From Nitrospira sp. (GTDB lineage: Bacteria > Nitrospirota > Nitrospiria > Nitrospirales > Nitrospiraceae): a stretch of 64,000 nt of DNA. The number at the start of each line of letters is the position of its first letter. Position 1 is the stretch's first letter. Shown in pieces: positions 44,815 to 53,837 of the stretch. The notes under the pieces were generated by a model. The model was not told where the DNA came from, did not search any database, and worked only from the letters and a program-made list of their open reading frames with translations. Location of the stretch: NCBI GenBank assembly GCA_022226955.1, contig CP092079.1, positions 3,221,546 to 3,285,545 of the forward strand, read 5' to 3'. The translations under genes were made by a program, and so were the position numbers.

Positions 44815-46035
44815 ATGACACGATACAAATCCCCCCTTCTGGTCCTAAGCCTCCTGGCCATCACCGGATGTTCATCTTGGGAACCGATGTGCCCGGACAA
44901 CGGATTCAAATACCGCATCTGCCCTCAAGGCACCGTCCGGAATGCATCGACAGACTATGCCGCCCGCCTCGCCGCCGCCGAACAAGAACGGCAGCGTCTT
45001 GCTGACGAACTCGCCGCGGCAAAGAAAGAAAACGGCGCCCTCAGCGACCGTGTGAAGGCGCTTGAAAGCCAGCTCGCCGACCGCGACCGGGAGTTGGCTG
45101 CCCTTCGCTCAAGCGCTGGAGACTCCTCAAGGCTCGCCAGCCAGCTCTCCTCCGCACAAGGCGACCTCAATCAATCGAATGCCCGCACGGCCGAGCTTGA
45201 ACGTCAGCTCGCCGCCGCCCAGTCGGCCGCAAGTGGCGATAAGGACAAACTGGCTGCACTACAAGCCGGAGCCAGCGATAAAGACCTGCTGGCCTCGGAC
45301 CTGGCCGCAGCCAAACAACGCAACACAGACCTCGCCACGCAACTCGCCGGCCTTCAAGCCGGAGCCGGCGATAAAGACCAGCTGGCCTCGGACCTGGCCG
45401 CAGCCAAACAACGCAACGCAGACCTCGCCGCGCAGCTCGCCACCATGGGCGGGGCCGCAGGCGACAAAGAAAAAATCGCCTCTGAACTGGCCGCCAGCAA
45501 ACAACGCGTCGCAGAACTCGAAAAAATGTTGGCGGATCGCGACAAAGAACTCGCAGGCCTCCGCGGCGACCTGTCCGCTGAAATGGCCAAATTGAAAGAA
45601 GCGCAGCGCGGCTTGCTCCGTGCGCTGAGGCCGCAGATCGACAAGCAGGCCATTGCCGTCGATCTGAATAACGAGCGCTTGCTCATCAACCTGGCATCAG
45701 GCTATCTGTTCGGCTCGGGAGAAGATGAGCTGAAACCGGCCGGCGCCGATGCGCTGAAGCAGGTCGGAGCGATCTTGAAGGATTATCCTGAGTACAAAGT
45801 TGCCGTCGATGGCCATACCGACAACCGGCCAATCCGCAGCGCATTGAAAAAGAAATTCCCGACCAACCAAGAACTCTCTGAAGCGCGCGCGGCCAACGCG
45901 GCCAAAGCCCTGACGGAAGGCGGCCTGGGCGCGGCCACGACACACGGCTACGCCGACACCAGGCCAGCAGCTCCAAACACGACCGACGCAGGCCGGGCGA
46001 AAAATCGCCGGGTCGAAATCCGCGTTACCAAGTAA
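44815..46035 (+). CDS. OmpA-family lipoprotein with repeated coiled coil
   Basis: A 406-residue lipoprotein. The signal ends LLAITGC (lipobox cysteine about 19). A long coiled coil (about 48-270) contains three 31-residue repeats (starting LQAGASDKD, LQAGAGDKD, MGGAAGDKE). The C-terminal OmpA domain is well conserved: YLFGSGEDELKPAGADALKQVG, VDGHTDNRPI and NAAKALTEGGL with the downstream NRRVEIRV. It would span from the outer membrane to peptidoglycan, with the coiled coil as a spacer. A strong terminator follows. Confidence 0.9.
   Translation: MTRYKSPLLVLSLLAITGCSSWEPMCPDNGFKYRICPQGTVRNASTDYAARLAAAEQERQRLADELAAAKKENGALSDRVKALESQLADRDRELAALRSSAGDSSRLASQLSSAQGDLNQSNARTAELERQLAAAQSAASGDKDKLAALQAGASDKDLLASDLAAAKQRNTDLATQLAGLQAGAGDKDQLASDLAAAKQRNADLAAQLATMGGAAGDKEKIASELAASKQRVAELEKMLADRDKELAGLRGDLSAEMAKLKEAQRGLLRALRPQIDKQAIAVDLNNERLLINLASGYLFGSGEDELKPAGADALKQVGAILKDYPEYKVAVDGHTDNRPIRSALKKKFPTNQELSEARAANAAKALTEGGLGAATTHGYADTRPAAPNTTDAGRAKNRRVEIRVTK
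45259..45537 (+). repeat. 93-bp in-frame tandem repeats
   Basis: Three 93-bp units in the OmpA lipoprotein gene: 45259-45351 and 45352-45444 are nearly identical at DNA level, while 45445-45537 is degenerate. Each encodes 31 residues of coiled coil. The closeness of the first two suggests a recent duplication, and copy number may vary between strains, changing spacer length. Confidence 0.85.
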
Positions 46036-46056
46036 GTCCCGCCTCTTCACCGAACA

Positions 46057-46091
46057 GAAGCAGGGTGCCGCAAGAAGCGGCATCCTGCTTC
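46057..46091 (+). terminator. Rho-independent-type hairpin
   Basis: A 15-bp stem (GAAGCAGGGTGCCGC with GCGGCATCCTGCTTC, one G-T pair) and a 5-base loop AAGAA, 21 bases after the OmpA lipoprotein stop. The T-run is absent (CCCCTC follows), but the stem is very strong. Confidence 0.75.
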
Positions 46092-46217
46092 CCCTCAGCA
46101 CATTCCATTATCAACCGATCAGAAATAGCCGCGTCGCGATCACAATCTTATCTGTCTACAACCGATAGACTCCGGATAAGCTCCTGATAAGGAAAATCCT
46201 CTGGCGATAGCAGGCCA

Positions 46218-47459
46218 TTACAATTTGCAGAGCGGTTGCTCCGCCGCTCCAATATTGGCGAGACCCGGCACCGTCGCAAGAAGCTTGTAGTGACCCAGCC
46301 CGAGTTCTTTTCCAAAGGCTTCTCCCACCAGCACATCCTGCACATGCTGGTGATCCGACGCTCGAAAACGAGACCGCCCTTCCTTCAATCCGTCGAATTC
46401 ATGCCCTTCCAAGGCCTTGATTAGAGCCGACGTTTCGGTCGTACCGGCTCGCTGGATCGCCTCGAGGATCTGCGTCATCGCGGCATACCCCAAATAACAG
46501 CGCGACGTTGGCGTATGACTGTACTTATCGATCACGCCTTGGATGAATCGCCGCGAACTCTCAGTGTTGATCTTGGGGTCCCAGATAAGACCCCAGATTC
46601 CTGCGTTACTGGCGTATCCCAGCGGGCGCCCAATCTGCTCGCCGCTGATCATCCCGCCGACACCGATTTTCTCTTTTGCCAATTCCAGCTTGCCATATCC
46701 CTTCAAGGCATGCACAAGATCCCATCCATAGAGATTGAGAATGATCGCCGTCGGCTCCTTGTCCTTCGCCGCGCTGAGCGCCGAGACAAAGTCCGTGGAC
46801 CCGAACGGCATCAAGGCCTCGCCGACCAACTCCACCTTATGCGCCTCGGCCGCCTCGGCCATGGCCTGCGCGGCGGCTTTACCGTCAAGTGTACTCGTCG
46901 TGATCATGTACCAACGGGTTCCATAGTTCTTCACCAGATGCGGCACCACGGCCTGCGCCAGCATCCGCGCATTGGGCATAAACACGAATGTGTGGGAACT
47001 GCACGCCGCGCCGGTTAGCTCCGGAAGATACGAGCCGGTCACCATGAATAATTTATTTTCCTTTTGAGCCAATTCGCTGACGGTCAAGGCACAATCCCCG
47101 TTAAACGTTCCCATCAGCACATCGACGCGATCCTCCTTGATAAACTTCGTTGCAACCTTCACCGCCTGTTCCGGATTCGAGGCATCGTCGGCTTCCAAAA
47201 TCATCACGGGACGCCCCAGCACACCGCCGCGTTTATTGAACAGGTCCACCGCAACATTCGCCCCATGCACATCATGGATGGAGGACGTCTTATAGGGACT
47301 CGACAGCGGATCGAGCATCCCAACTTTGATTGGCTCTCCTGTTGCAGCATACGCACGGCCGCTGAAGTCCAGCGCCCGGTCGATCAGATCGCCAAACGCC
47401 AAGGCGCCACCGGTTGCGGCGGTCAACTGAAGAAATCGTCTGCGTGAACAGGCCGTCAT
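46218..47459 (-). CDS. Tat-exported type-1 substrate-binding protein
   Basis: A 413-residue periplasmic binding protein of the branched-chain amino acid / urea-amide type (LivJ/UrtA-like). A Tat signal (CSRRRFLQLTAATGGALAFG) leads to the fold: IKVGMLDPLSSPYKTSSIHDVHGANVAVDLFNKRGGVLGRPVMILEADDASNPEQAV is characteristic. There is no permease or ATPase gene nearby, so it may serve a transporter encoded elsewhere or act as a sensor protein. The ATG is preceded by AGGAGG. The ligand cannot be deduced; the resemblance to UrtA-type proteins is an impression. Confidence 0.85.
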   Translation of the reverse strand: MTACSRRRFLQLTAATGGALAFGDLIDRALDFSGRAYAATGEPIKVGMLDPLSSPYKTSSIHDVHGANVAVDLFNKRGGVLGRPVMILEADDASNPEQAVKVATKFIKEDRVDVLMGTFNGDCALTVSELAQKENKLFMVTGSYLPELTGAACSSHTFVFMPNARMLAQAVVPHLVKNYGTRWYMITTSTLDGKAAAQAMAEAAEAHKVELVGEALMPFGSTDFVSALSAAKDKEPTAIILNLYGWDLVHALKGYGKLELAKEKIGVGGMISGEQIGRPLGYASNAGIWGLIWDPKINTESSRRFIQGVIDKYSHTPTSRCYLGYAAMTQILEAIQRAGTTETSALIKALEGHEFDGLKEGRSRFRASDHQHVQDVLVGEAFGKELGLGHYKLLATVPGLANIGAAEQPLCKL

Positions 47460-47623
47460 ATGATCCTCCTTCTATCGCTCAAGGCATCTGTCTGATTTGA
47501 ATCGTGACAGTATTCGCAAGGGTACAATGTCATGGGAGCCATACTCAGCGTCATCTGGAACGTCACGCGCCTACGAATCACCCATAGTTTCGCAAATTGG
47601 AGGTAGGAGTATAGACAGGATGA

Positions 47624-47654
47624 GGCTCCGTGCAAGCTCAACTCGCACGGAGCC
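47624..47654 (-). terminator. hairpin after the HEAT-repeat gene
   Basis: A perfect 10-bp stem GGCTCCGTGC / GCACGGAGCC with an 11-base loop, lying downstream of the minus-strand HEAT protein gene and upstream of the binding-protein gene. No T-run follows. It separates the two transcription units. Confidence 0.6.
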
Positions 47655-47702
47655 CGATAGCCAACCAATCGCAGCAGGGGCAGTGCCTCTTCCAACGCTC
47701 CT

Positions 47703-48776
47703 TCAGCTATACTGATCCCACGTATCGCATTGCTTGATGGCCCAGAAAACAGCCTCTTTTAACTTCTTTAACACCTGATTGTCCGGATCGCGCAAAGCCT
47801 GCAGCTTCCTATCCGCTGCATAGAGGGGTTCTATCGACCGCTTATCGGGAATCTTTCCCAAAGCCCAGGCGACTTCCGTCAATACAACCCAATCGGTTTT
47901 CGGATCTTGCAGTTTGGCCAGCAAAGGGAGAACAACCGACGCGTCGCCATGCAGACCGCCCAGCTGCCCCAATCCCTTCGCGGCTGCGGCCTGAACATCG
48001 ATCTGCGGAGCGGTGTTCATGATATCCACCAGCAACGGAATGCCTTCTCTGCCAAGATTCCCCATCGCGACCAGCGCTTGCTTGGCCAGATTACGATCCT
48101 GGAGCACCTGTTTAAGCTTCGGCAGCGCTTCGTCCGCCTGCATCTCACCCAGCAACGAAATGATTTTAATCTTCCGAGGGAGACTCGCCTCAGTGGAATC
48201 CAACACCTTTAACAATCGTTCGGCATGTCCCCACTCAGCGGCGAGAATTAATGGAAACTCATACTTTTCAAGTTGGTCCTTCAGACGAGCCATGGCAAAC
48301 TCGCCGGGCTCAGCCGCCTGGGCCGAAGAAACGGCATCCTCGAAATCCGTGCGGACTTCCTTCTGCCATTTGATCTTCATCCCGCCCAATGCATAGGTCA
48401 GCTGGCAGGCCGGCCCCTTCCAGAGGCGAGAGGGCGCATCGGGCAGATCGTTGTCTCCCCCCGATGAGGCCGTGCCCTCCCAGGTCTTGCGCTGCTCGCA
48501 CTTCACTCGAAAGACCGCATCATGGGCCTTCGAGGCATCCTGCACCACCGTGTAGCCAACCTCCCCAAGACGGCGCGACACCACCGACACCAATGGACCG
48601 ACATCGGCCGCACCTTTGTCGGTCAACGCCAATACCTCGATAAGCACCACTTGAATCTTATCGAGCTGCGCTTTCTGTTCAGCCGTGAAATACTCCCGAT
48701 AAGCTCCAGCCGGAGCGCTCCAAAGCACCATGCCTAAACTGACGATGAAGGAGATAAAGAAAGAGAAATGATGCAT
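47703..48776 (-). CDS. exported HEAT-repeat protein
   Basis: A 357-residue protein with a signal peptide (MHHFSFFISFIVSLGMVLWSAPAGA). The first ~140 residues of the mature protein are of unknown type. The remaining part consists of HEAT/Armadillo-like repeats (LPRKIKIISLLGEMQADEALPKLKQVL, AKQALVAMGNLGREGIPLLVDIM, VQAAAAKGLGQLGG). The repeats suggest protein-protein scaffolding in the periplasm. The start at 48776 is fixed by AGGAGG upstream. Same strand as the binding-protein gene but separated by a hairpin. Confidence 0.75.
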   Translation of the reverse strand: MHHFSFFISFIVSLGMVLWSAPAGAYREYFTAEQKAQLDKIQVVLIEVLALTDKGAADVGPLVSVVSRRLGEVGYTVVQDASKAHDAVFRVKCEQRKTWEGTASSGGDNDLPDAPSRLWKGPACQLTYALGGMKIKWQKEVRTDFEDAVSSAQAAEPGEFAMARLKDQLEKYEFPLILAAEWGHAERLLKVLDSTEASLPRKIKIISLLGEMQADEALPKLKQVLQDRNLAKQALVAMGNLGREGIPLLVDIMNTAPQIDVQAAAAKGLGQLGGLHGDASVVLPLLAKLQDPKTDWVVLTEVAWALGKIPDKRSIEPLYAADRKLQALRDPDNQVLKKLKEAVFWAIKQCDTWDQYS

Positions 48777-49123
48777 CACACCACCTCCTTGCCCATATGG
48801 GAATTCCGGCAAATGACATCTACAACGCTCAACCTGCCAGTCCCCTCGCCGAATAACCTGAAAATCAGTATACGCTCACCTTCCAGTGCGAACCAGGCCT
48901 CACCTCCTGCTCCCGATCTCCCACTCGGAACAGCAATCCCTACAGTCTACGCTCATCGCCATCACTGCTCTCTCCTGCTCATTATCGAGAGGACCGGAAT
49001 CGATAAACCCCGCGAGAGTATGGGTTGACAGTAGGTCGCCTTCGACGGTACAAAAGGCTTACACAATCGCGTGTTTTGCTGTCTCAGCATCCACGTCGAC
49101 AGCCCCGCGATGCGCTCCACCGT
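48777..49123. other. intergenic region before tRNA-Leu
   Basis: About 350 bases between the divergent HEAT-protein gene and tRNA-Leu. Apart from the ribosome site of the HEAT gene and the tRNA promoter (49025-49054), I see nothing; it is C-rich and shows no convincing coding frame. Confidence 0.5.
49025..49054 (+). promoter_or_regulatory. sigma70-type promoter of tRNA-Leu and tig
   Basis: TTGACA (49025-49030), an 18-base spacer and TACAAA (49049-49054). It lies 70 bases before tRNA-Leu. Confidence 0.55.
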
Positions 49124-49206
49124 GCGAGCGTGGCGAAACTGGCAGACGCGCGAGACTTAGGATCTCGTGGGTAACCGTGGGGGTTCAAGTCCCTCCGCTC
49201 GCACCA
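49124..49206 (+). tRNA. tRNA-Leu (anticodon TAG)
   Basis: A class II tRNA of 83 bases. The acceptor GCGAGCG pairs with CGCTCGC, the anticodon stem-loop CGAGA-CTTAGGA-TCTCG has anticodon TAG (reads CTA), a variable arm follows (TGGGTAACCGTG), the T arm is GGGTTCAAGTCCC, and CCA is encoded. The tig gene starts 62 bases downstream, so they may be co-transcribed. Confidence 0.96.
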
Positions 49207-49267
49207 AATTTGACGACAGATCCGCTTGGGCCCGCCCCTCACAGAATGTGGAAGGATAGATACGATC

Positions 49268-50584
49268 ATGAAGATGGAAATGACTGAGCTGGGGCCTATG
49301 AAACGGGCATTGAAAATCGAAGTCCCTGCTCAGGAAGTCACGCAACGTTTCTCGCAAGCCTATACCCAATTGAATCGCCAAGTACGCATTCCAGGCTTCC
49401 GCCCCGGGAAGGCTCCGCTGGGCCTCCTTGAAAAGCGCTACGCCAAAGACGTTGAAGAAGATGTCATTCGCAACATCGTGCCGGATTTCTACGGCCGCGC
49501 CATCCGCGAAGCCGGGATCAGTCCGGTGCTGGTGGAAATCCCGCCGTTGGAACGGGTCAAGATCAAAAAAGATGAACCGTTCACGTTCACGGCCACTGTC
49601 GAAATCAAACCGACCATTGAGCTGCGCGACTATAAAGCGCCCAATCCGATTTCGCTCAAGCCGGACAAACGCACCGTCACCGACGAACAGCTGGATCGGG
49701 CGCTGGATGTCCTGCGGGAACAACAGGCGAGACTCGAAGCCGCTCCGCCAGGCACGGCGCTCGGCGAGGGAGATTTTGCGGTCGTTGACCTCGAAGGCTT
49801 TCTCGATGGCGCCCCGCTTGAAGGGACCAAGAAAGAAGGCCAGCTTCACAAAGTCGGGTCCAAAGCCGCGCTCCTCGGCATCGAGATCGACAGTTATTTA
49901 ACCGGCAAGAAAGAGGGAGACATCGTCGACATCCCTCAGATCTACCCCGGCAGTCACCCCGATACCCGGGTCGCCGGGAAAACCGTGAAATTCAGTCTAG
50001 CCATTAAAGGCGTGAAACAGAAAACGCTGCCAGCGCTCGACGACGAGTTCGCCAAGGACTGCGGACCTTTTTCGTCGCTTCAAGAGATTAAGGACAAGCT
50101 GCGCGGGGAGATGGAAAAAGCCCTCAAGCGCGACATCGATGAATCCTACAAAGACACCATTCTCAAACGGCTGGCCGAAACACACCACTTTGACCTGCCG
50201 GAAACTCTTGTCACGCGTGAACTAGACGCCATCGTCCGGCAGAGGCTCCAAGAGCAGCAACGCGGCAAAGCCACCGATCCATCGCCCGCCGCCACGGCCG
50301 AAGAGCTCAAGACCATCCGTGAAGAGAACCGCGACGAAGCCAACCGGCGCGTCAAAGTCGGCCTGATCCTCGAAGCCATTGCCACGAAGGAATCCATCTC
50401 CGTCAGCCAAGAAGATATGAATAACGAAGTCACCAGGCTGGCGACCGAACTCCGCGTTCCAGTCGCTGAGCTCGTGAAGATGATTCAGGCTGGCGGCCAA
50501 GACTCCATCGAAGAATTGCGCTCGCGCATCCTGGCGGATAAAGCGTTAGACTTTGTCTACCGCAACTCTGTCATTCAAGGCTAG
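49268..50584 (+). CDS. tig: trigger factor
   Basis: A 438-residue ribosome-associated chaperone. The ribosome-binding N-domain has IPGFRPGKAPLGLLEKRYAKDVEED, containing the signature loop GFRPGKAP. The FKBP-type PPIase domain covers about 155-240 (VDLEGFLDGAPLEG), and the C-terminal helical domain follows. The start at 49268 (MKMEMTELG) follows GGAAGGA. It heads the classical tig-clpP-clpX order. Confidence 0.96.
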   Translation: MKMEMTELGPMKRALKIEVPAQEVTQRFSQAYTQLNRQVRIPGFRPGKAPLGLLEKRYAKDVEEDVIRNIVPDFYGRAIREAGISPVLVEIPPLERVKIKKDEPFTFTATVEIKPTIELRDYKAPNPISLKPDKRTVTDEQLDRALDVLREQQARLEAAPPGTALGEGDFAVVDLEGFLDGAPLEGTKKEGQLHKVGSKAALLGIEIDSYLTGKKEGDIVDIPQIYPGSHPDTRVAGKTVKFSLAIKGVKQKTLPALDDEFAKDCGPFSSLQEIKDKLRGEMEKALKRDIDESYKDTILKRLAETHHFDLPETLVTRELDAIVRQRLQEQQRGKATDPSPAATAEELKTIREENRDEANRRVKVGLILEAIATKESISVSQEDMNNEVTRLATELRVPVAELVKMIQAGGQDSIEELRSRILADKALDFVYRNSVIQG

Positions 50585-50650
50585 ACAAGGCGCCTGCACG
50601 CGTCTTGAACGAGAGGCGCGCGCCTAACATTGCGGAAAGGAACTGAATCC

Positions 50651-51289
50651 ATGCTGGTCCCGATCGTAGTCGAACAAACCAATCGCGGCGAACGCTCATA
50701 CGATATCTACTCCAGGCTCCTAAAAGACCGCATTATTTTTCTGGGTGCGCCGATCGACGACATGTTCGCGAATCTCATCATTGCCCAGCTCTTGTTCCTT
50801 GAAGCCGAAGATCCTGAAAAAGACATCAATCTCTATGTGAACTCCCCGGGAGGAAGCGTCACAGCAGGACTCGGCATCTACGACACCATGCAATATGTGA
50901 AGCCTCCCATCAACACCATCTGTCTTGGCCAGGCGGCCAGCATGGGCGCGTTGCTCCTTACTGCCGGCGCGAAGGGCAAGCGCTACGCGCTGCCAAACGC
51001 CCGCGTGATGATTCATCAGCCCCTCGGTGGATTCCAAGGGCAAGCGACTGAAATCGACATCCATGCGAAGGAGATCCTGAAAATCCGCGAACGGTTGAAC
51101 GACATCATGGCCAAACACACCGGCCAGCCGATTGAAAAAATCTCGCACGACACCGAGCGCGACTATTTCATGTCCGCGGAGGAAGCCAAGAAATACGGTT
51201 TGATCGACGAGGTCATTACGCGGCAGTCCAAGCCGCTCAAGTCCGTGGACTCAGGAGACGCAGCCAAAGACGGGGCCAAGGGTAAGTAA
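50651..51289 (+). CDS. clpP: ATP-dependent Clp protease proteolytic subunit
   Basis: A 212-residue serine protease. The nucleophile is S97 in [11 protein letters not shown] and the histidine is H122 in [13 protein letters not shown]. It starts [31 protein letters not shown], the mature N-terminus of the family, with little or no propeptide. With ClpX it degrades unfolded and tagged proteins. clpX starts 13 bases after its stop. Confidence 0.97.
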   Translation: MLVPIVVEQTNRGERSYDIYSRLLKDRIIFLGAPIDDMFANLIIAQLLFLEAEDPEKDINLYVNSPGGSVTAGLGIYDTMQYVKPPINTICLGQAASMGALLLTAGAKGKRYALPNARVMIHQPLGGFQGQATEIDIHAKEILKIRERLNDIMAKHTGQPIEKISHDTERDYFMSAEEAKKYGLIDEVITRQSKPLKSVDSGDAAKDGAKGK

Positions 51290-51302
51290 CACAGGAGGGC
51301 GC

Positions 51303-52559
51303 ATGGCCAAGCAGGACAAGGTGGATCGACATTTGCGGTGTTCCTTTTGCGGAAAGAGCCGCGATGAAGTGCGCAAGCTGATCGCGGGGCCGACCGTCTA
51401 TATCTGCGACGAATGCGTCAACCTCTGCAACGACATCATTGCGGAAGACTGGGAAGAAGCCAAGGAAGAAATATCTTCCAAGCTTAAAAAGCCTGCCGAC
51501 ATCAAGCATCACCTCGATCAATATGTCGTCGGGCAAGACCGCGCCAAACGCATTCTCTCCGTCGCCGTCCATAATCACTACAAGCGCATTTCCTCGAAAG
51601 AAAAAGACGTCGACGACGTCGAGCTTCAAAAGGGAAATATCCTTGTCGTCGGCCCGACCGGGACGGGAAAGACTCTGCTGGCCCAAACCCTCGCCAAATA
51701 TCTCGATGTCCCCTTTACCATGGCCGATGCGACCACGCTGACGGAAGCAGGGTACGTGGGAGAAGATGTTGAAAACATCATCTTGAAGCTCCTCCAGGCC
51801 GCCGATTACGATGTTGAGCGGGCCGAGCGAGGCATCGTCTATATTGATGAAATCGACAAGATCAGCCGCAAAAGCGATAGTCCATCAATCACGCGCGATG
51901 TCTCCGGAGAAGGGGTGCAGCAAGCGCTGCTCAAGCTGATCGAAGGCACCGTCGCGAATGTCCCGCCGCAAGGCGGCAGAAAACATCCCCATCAAGAATT
52001 CATTCAAGTGAACACCAGCAACATCCTCTTCATCTGCGGCGGCGCATTCGTCGGACTGGACTCGCTCGTCGAGCAGCGCTTGAATCGTAAATCGATGGGG
52101 TTTGGGGCGGAAATTCGCGGACGCAGCGACGTTCGACTGGGAGAACTGCTTGCCCATGTGCAACCGGAAGATTTCCTCAAATACGGCCTCATCCCGGAAT
52201 TCGTGGGTCGCGTCCCCGTCGTCGCGACGCTGGAAGAATTGGATGAGCGGGCGCTCGTTCGCATCTTGACCGAACCGCGCAACGCCCTGACCAAACAATA
52301 TGAGAAACTGCTCTCCTTCGAAAAAGTGAAACTCAAGTTTACCGATGGAGCGCTCGGCGCCGTCGCGCGCAAAGCGTATCTGCAAAAAACCGGAGCCCGG
52401 GGGCTTCGCGCAATCCTGGAAGAAGTGATGCTCGATGTGATGTATGATGCTCCATCACAAAAGCAAATCAAAGAAGTCCTCATCACTGAAGACGCAATCG
52501 CCGGGAAAAATCCTCCGATTCGCATATTCGAGCAAGACAAAGACGCCAAGAGCGCGTAA
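51303..52559 (+). CDS. clpX: ATP-dependent Clp protease ATPase subunit ClpX
   Basis: A 418-residue AAA+ unfoldase. The N-terminal zinc-binding domain has [12 protein letters not shown] and CDECVNLC; Walker A is GPTGTGKT, with the pore loop GYVGEDVEN and Walker [11 protein letters not shown]. It ends in the family C-domain. ClpX unfolds substrates and feeds them to ClpP encoded upstream. A terminator follows. Confidence 0.97.
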   Translation: MAKQDKVDRHLRCSFCGKSRDEVRKLIAGPTVYICDECVNLCNDIIAEDWEEAKEEISSKLKKPADIKHHLDQYVVGQDRAKRILSVAVHNHYKRISSKEKDVDDVELQKGNILVVGPTGTGKTLLAQTLAKYLDVPFTMADATTLTEAGYVGEDVENIILKLLQAADYDVERAERGIVYIDEIDKISRKSDSPSITRDVSGEGVQQALLKLIEGTVANVPPQGGRKHPHQEFIQVNTSNILFICGGAFVGLDSLVEQRLNRKSMGFGAEIRGRSDVRLGELLAHVQPEDFLKYGLIPEFVGRVPVVATLEELDERALVRILTEPRNALTKQYEKLLSFEKVKLKFTDGALGAVARKAYLQKTGARGLRAILEEVMLDVMYDAPSQKQIKEVLITEDAIAGKNPPIRIFEQDKDAKSA

Positions 52560-52572
52560 CCGCGACCTTATA

Positions 52573-52596
52573 GCCGGGCCGCCCCTGTGGCCCGGC
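52573..52596 (+). terminator. terminator of tig-clpP-clpX
   Basis: A perfect 8-bp GC stem GCCGGGCC / GGCCCGGC with an 8-base loop, 13 bases after the clpX stop and followed by GTTCCTACTTTTCT. Confidence 0.75.
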
Positions 52597-52741
52597 GTTC
52601 CTACTTTTCTCGCCCTTCGCATCCTCCAATACCGGTTAACTTGGTCGCCTTGCCGCTGTTCGCATATTTGTCACGTATTACTCGACAACCGAAAATAACC
52701 GGCTATATTTAGGGAGTATCGGAATCGTCCGAGGAGGATTC

Positions 52742-53260
52742 GTGAAAATCCCTGTATCCCTCAGCCTTCGTCACAAGGGGAAAATCCTCGAACTGGACGC
52801 CTCACGGGAAATCGTGAATCTATTTGGAACCAATGGCGAGGCGATCGGGAGCCTCTCCTGGGATTTCGTCATCGATCAAATCCTCGCCTATCGCAAACCC
52901 ACTCTTCCAAAAGAAACGCGATCTGAGCCCCGCATCAATCTCGCCTTTCGAGTGCGATACAAAACTCCTGACGGAGACCGCTACGACAGCCGGGCTGGCG
53001 GCATCGGCGGCGGAGGTCTCTTTATCGAAAGCACCCTACCCCTCCTGGTCGGCACCAAACTCGCCATGGAGTTCTCCCTCCCGGAACAGCCCGCTGAATG
53101 GATTCGGGCTAAAGGCGTTGTTGCCTGGGTCTGTCCCAAGGCCGATCAATACACCTTTAGCCCCGGCATGGGCGTTCGCTTTACGGATATTCAACCGGAA
53201 GCCAGAGATAGAATTTTGGCCATTGTAAAAACCCTCGACGGCGCCGAACGGGCTGCGTGA
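52742..53260 (+). CDS. PilZ-domain protein with altered ligand motif (copy 1)
   Basis: A 172-residue protein. The N-terminal ~60 residues are shared with the next gene (LDASREIVNLFG, GSLSWDFVIDQIL). The PilZ domain follows with an RxxxR-like arm (RSEPR), but the usual (D/N)xSxxG motif reads GGIGGGGLFIES, so the acidic/amide and serine positions are replaced by glycine. C-di-GMP binding is therefore uncertain. The GTG start is preceded by GAGGAGG. Confidence 0.8.
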   Translation: MKIPVSLSLRHKGKILELDASREIVNLFGTNGEAIGSLSWDFVIDQILAYRKPTLPKETRSEPRINLAFRVRYKTPDGDRYDSRAGGIGGGGLFIESTLPLLVGTKLAMEFSLPEQPAEWIRAKGVVAWVCPKADQYTFSPGMGVRFTDIQPEARDRILAIVKTLDGAERAA

Positions 53261-53312
53261 CGCACCGATCGCCGACCTTCCATTGCGCCTGACCGACTGA
53301 GGCTTTATACAG

Positions 53313-53837
53313 ATGAAATACCCCATCGTCGCCACAGCTGAGCACCAAGGCAAACACCTCGCGGTCGACGCCGACCAAGAAATGATTCTGATCCACGATC
53401 CATCGGGCACTCTCCTGGGGGGAATTCCTTGGGGACGCATCGTCGATCAACTCCTGGCCAGCGATGATGACACGCGCTTTGCCCATTGCCGCACGTATCC
53501 TCGAGCCCCACTCGCACTAAAAGTCCGCTATTCCACTCCCGAAGGAAAACAGTTCGACAGCCTCACCGGTGGGATCGGTGGAGGTGGACTGTTCATCGAA
53601 AGCGGCACACCCTTGGCCACTGGAACAGAAGTGTCCATAGAATTCGCCTTGCCCGATCGGCCATGGGAAAAACTCAAAGCCAAGGGAAAAGTCGCCTGGA
53701 CAAGAAATCGCCCGGAACGGCATCTGCTCTTTCCTGGAATGGGGGTGCAGTTTACGGATATCGATGAGAAGGCCCAAGCCCAGTTGGTGGAACTCGTCGA
53801 GGCGTTGAATCGGAACCGTATCTCCCCATCTCCTTAA
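53313..53837 (+). CDS. PilZ-domain protein with altered ligand motif (copy 2)
   Basis: A 174-residue paralogue of the preceding protein with the same layout: a 60-residue N-terminal segment (LAVDADQEMILIHD, IPWGRIVDQLL), RxxxR in RTYPR, and the same glycine-rich GGIGGGGLFIES in place of (D/N)xSxxG. The two genes are separated by 52 bases and clearly arose by tandem duplication. Its last 86 bases overlap the 3' end of the convergent HEAT-lipoprotein gene. Confidence 0.8.
   Translation: MKYPIVATAEHQGKHLAVDADQEMILIHDPSGTLLGGIPWGRIVDQLLASDDDTRFAHCRTYPRAPLALKVRYSTPEGKQFDSLTGGIGGGGLFIESGTPLATGTEVSIEFALPDRPWEKLKAKGKVAWTRNRPERHLLFPGMGVQFTDIDEKAQAQLVELVEALNRNRISPSP

Noticed and set aside
45259-45537. 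Tandem repeats considered as a CRISPR array
   Set aside because: The 93-bp units are contiguous, in frame and encode coiled coil; there are no spacers or cas genes.
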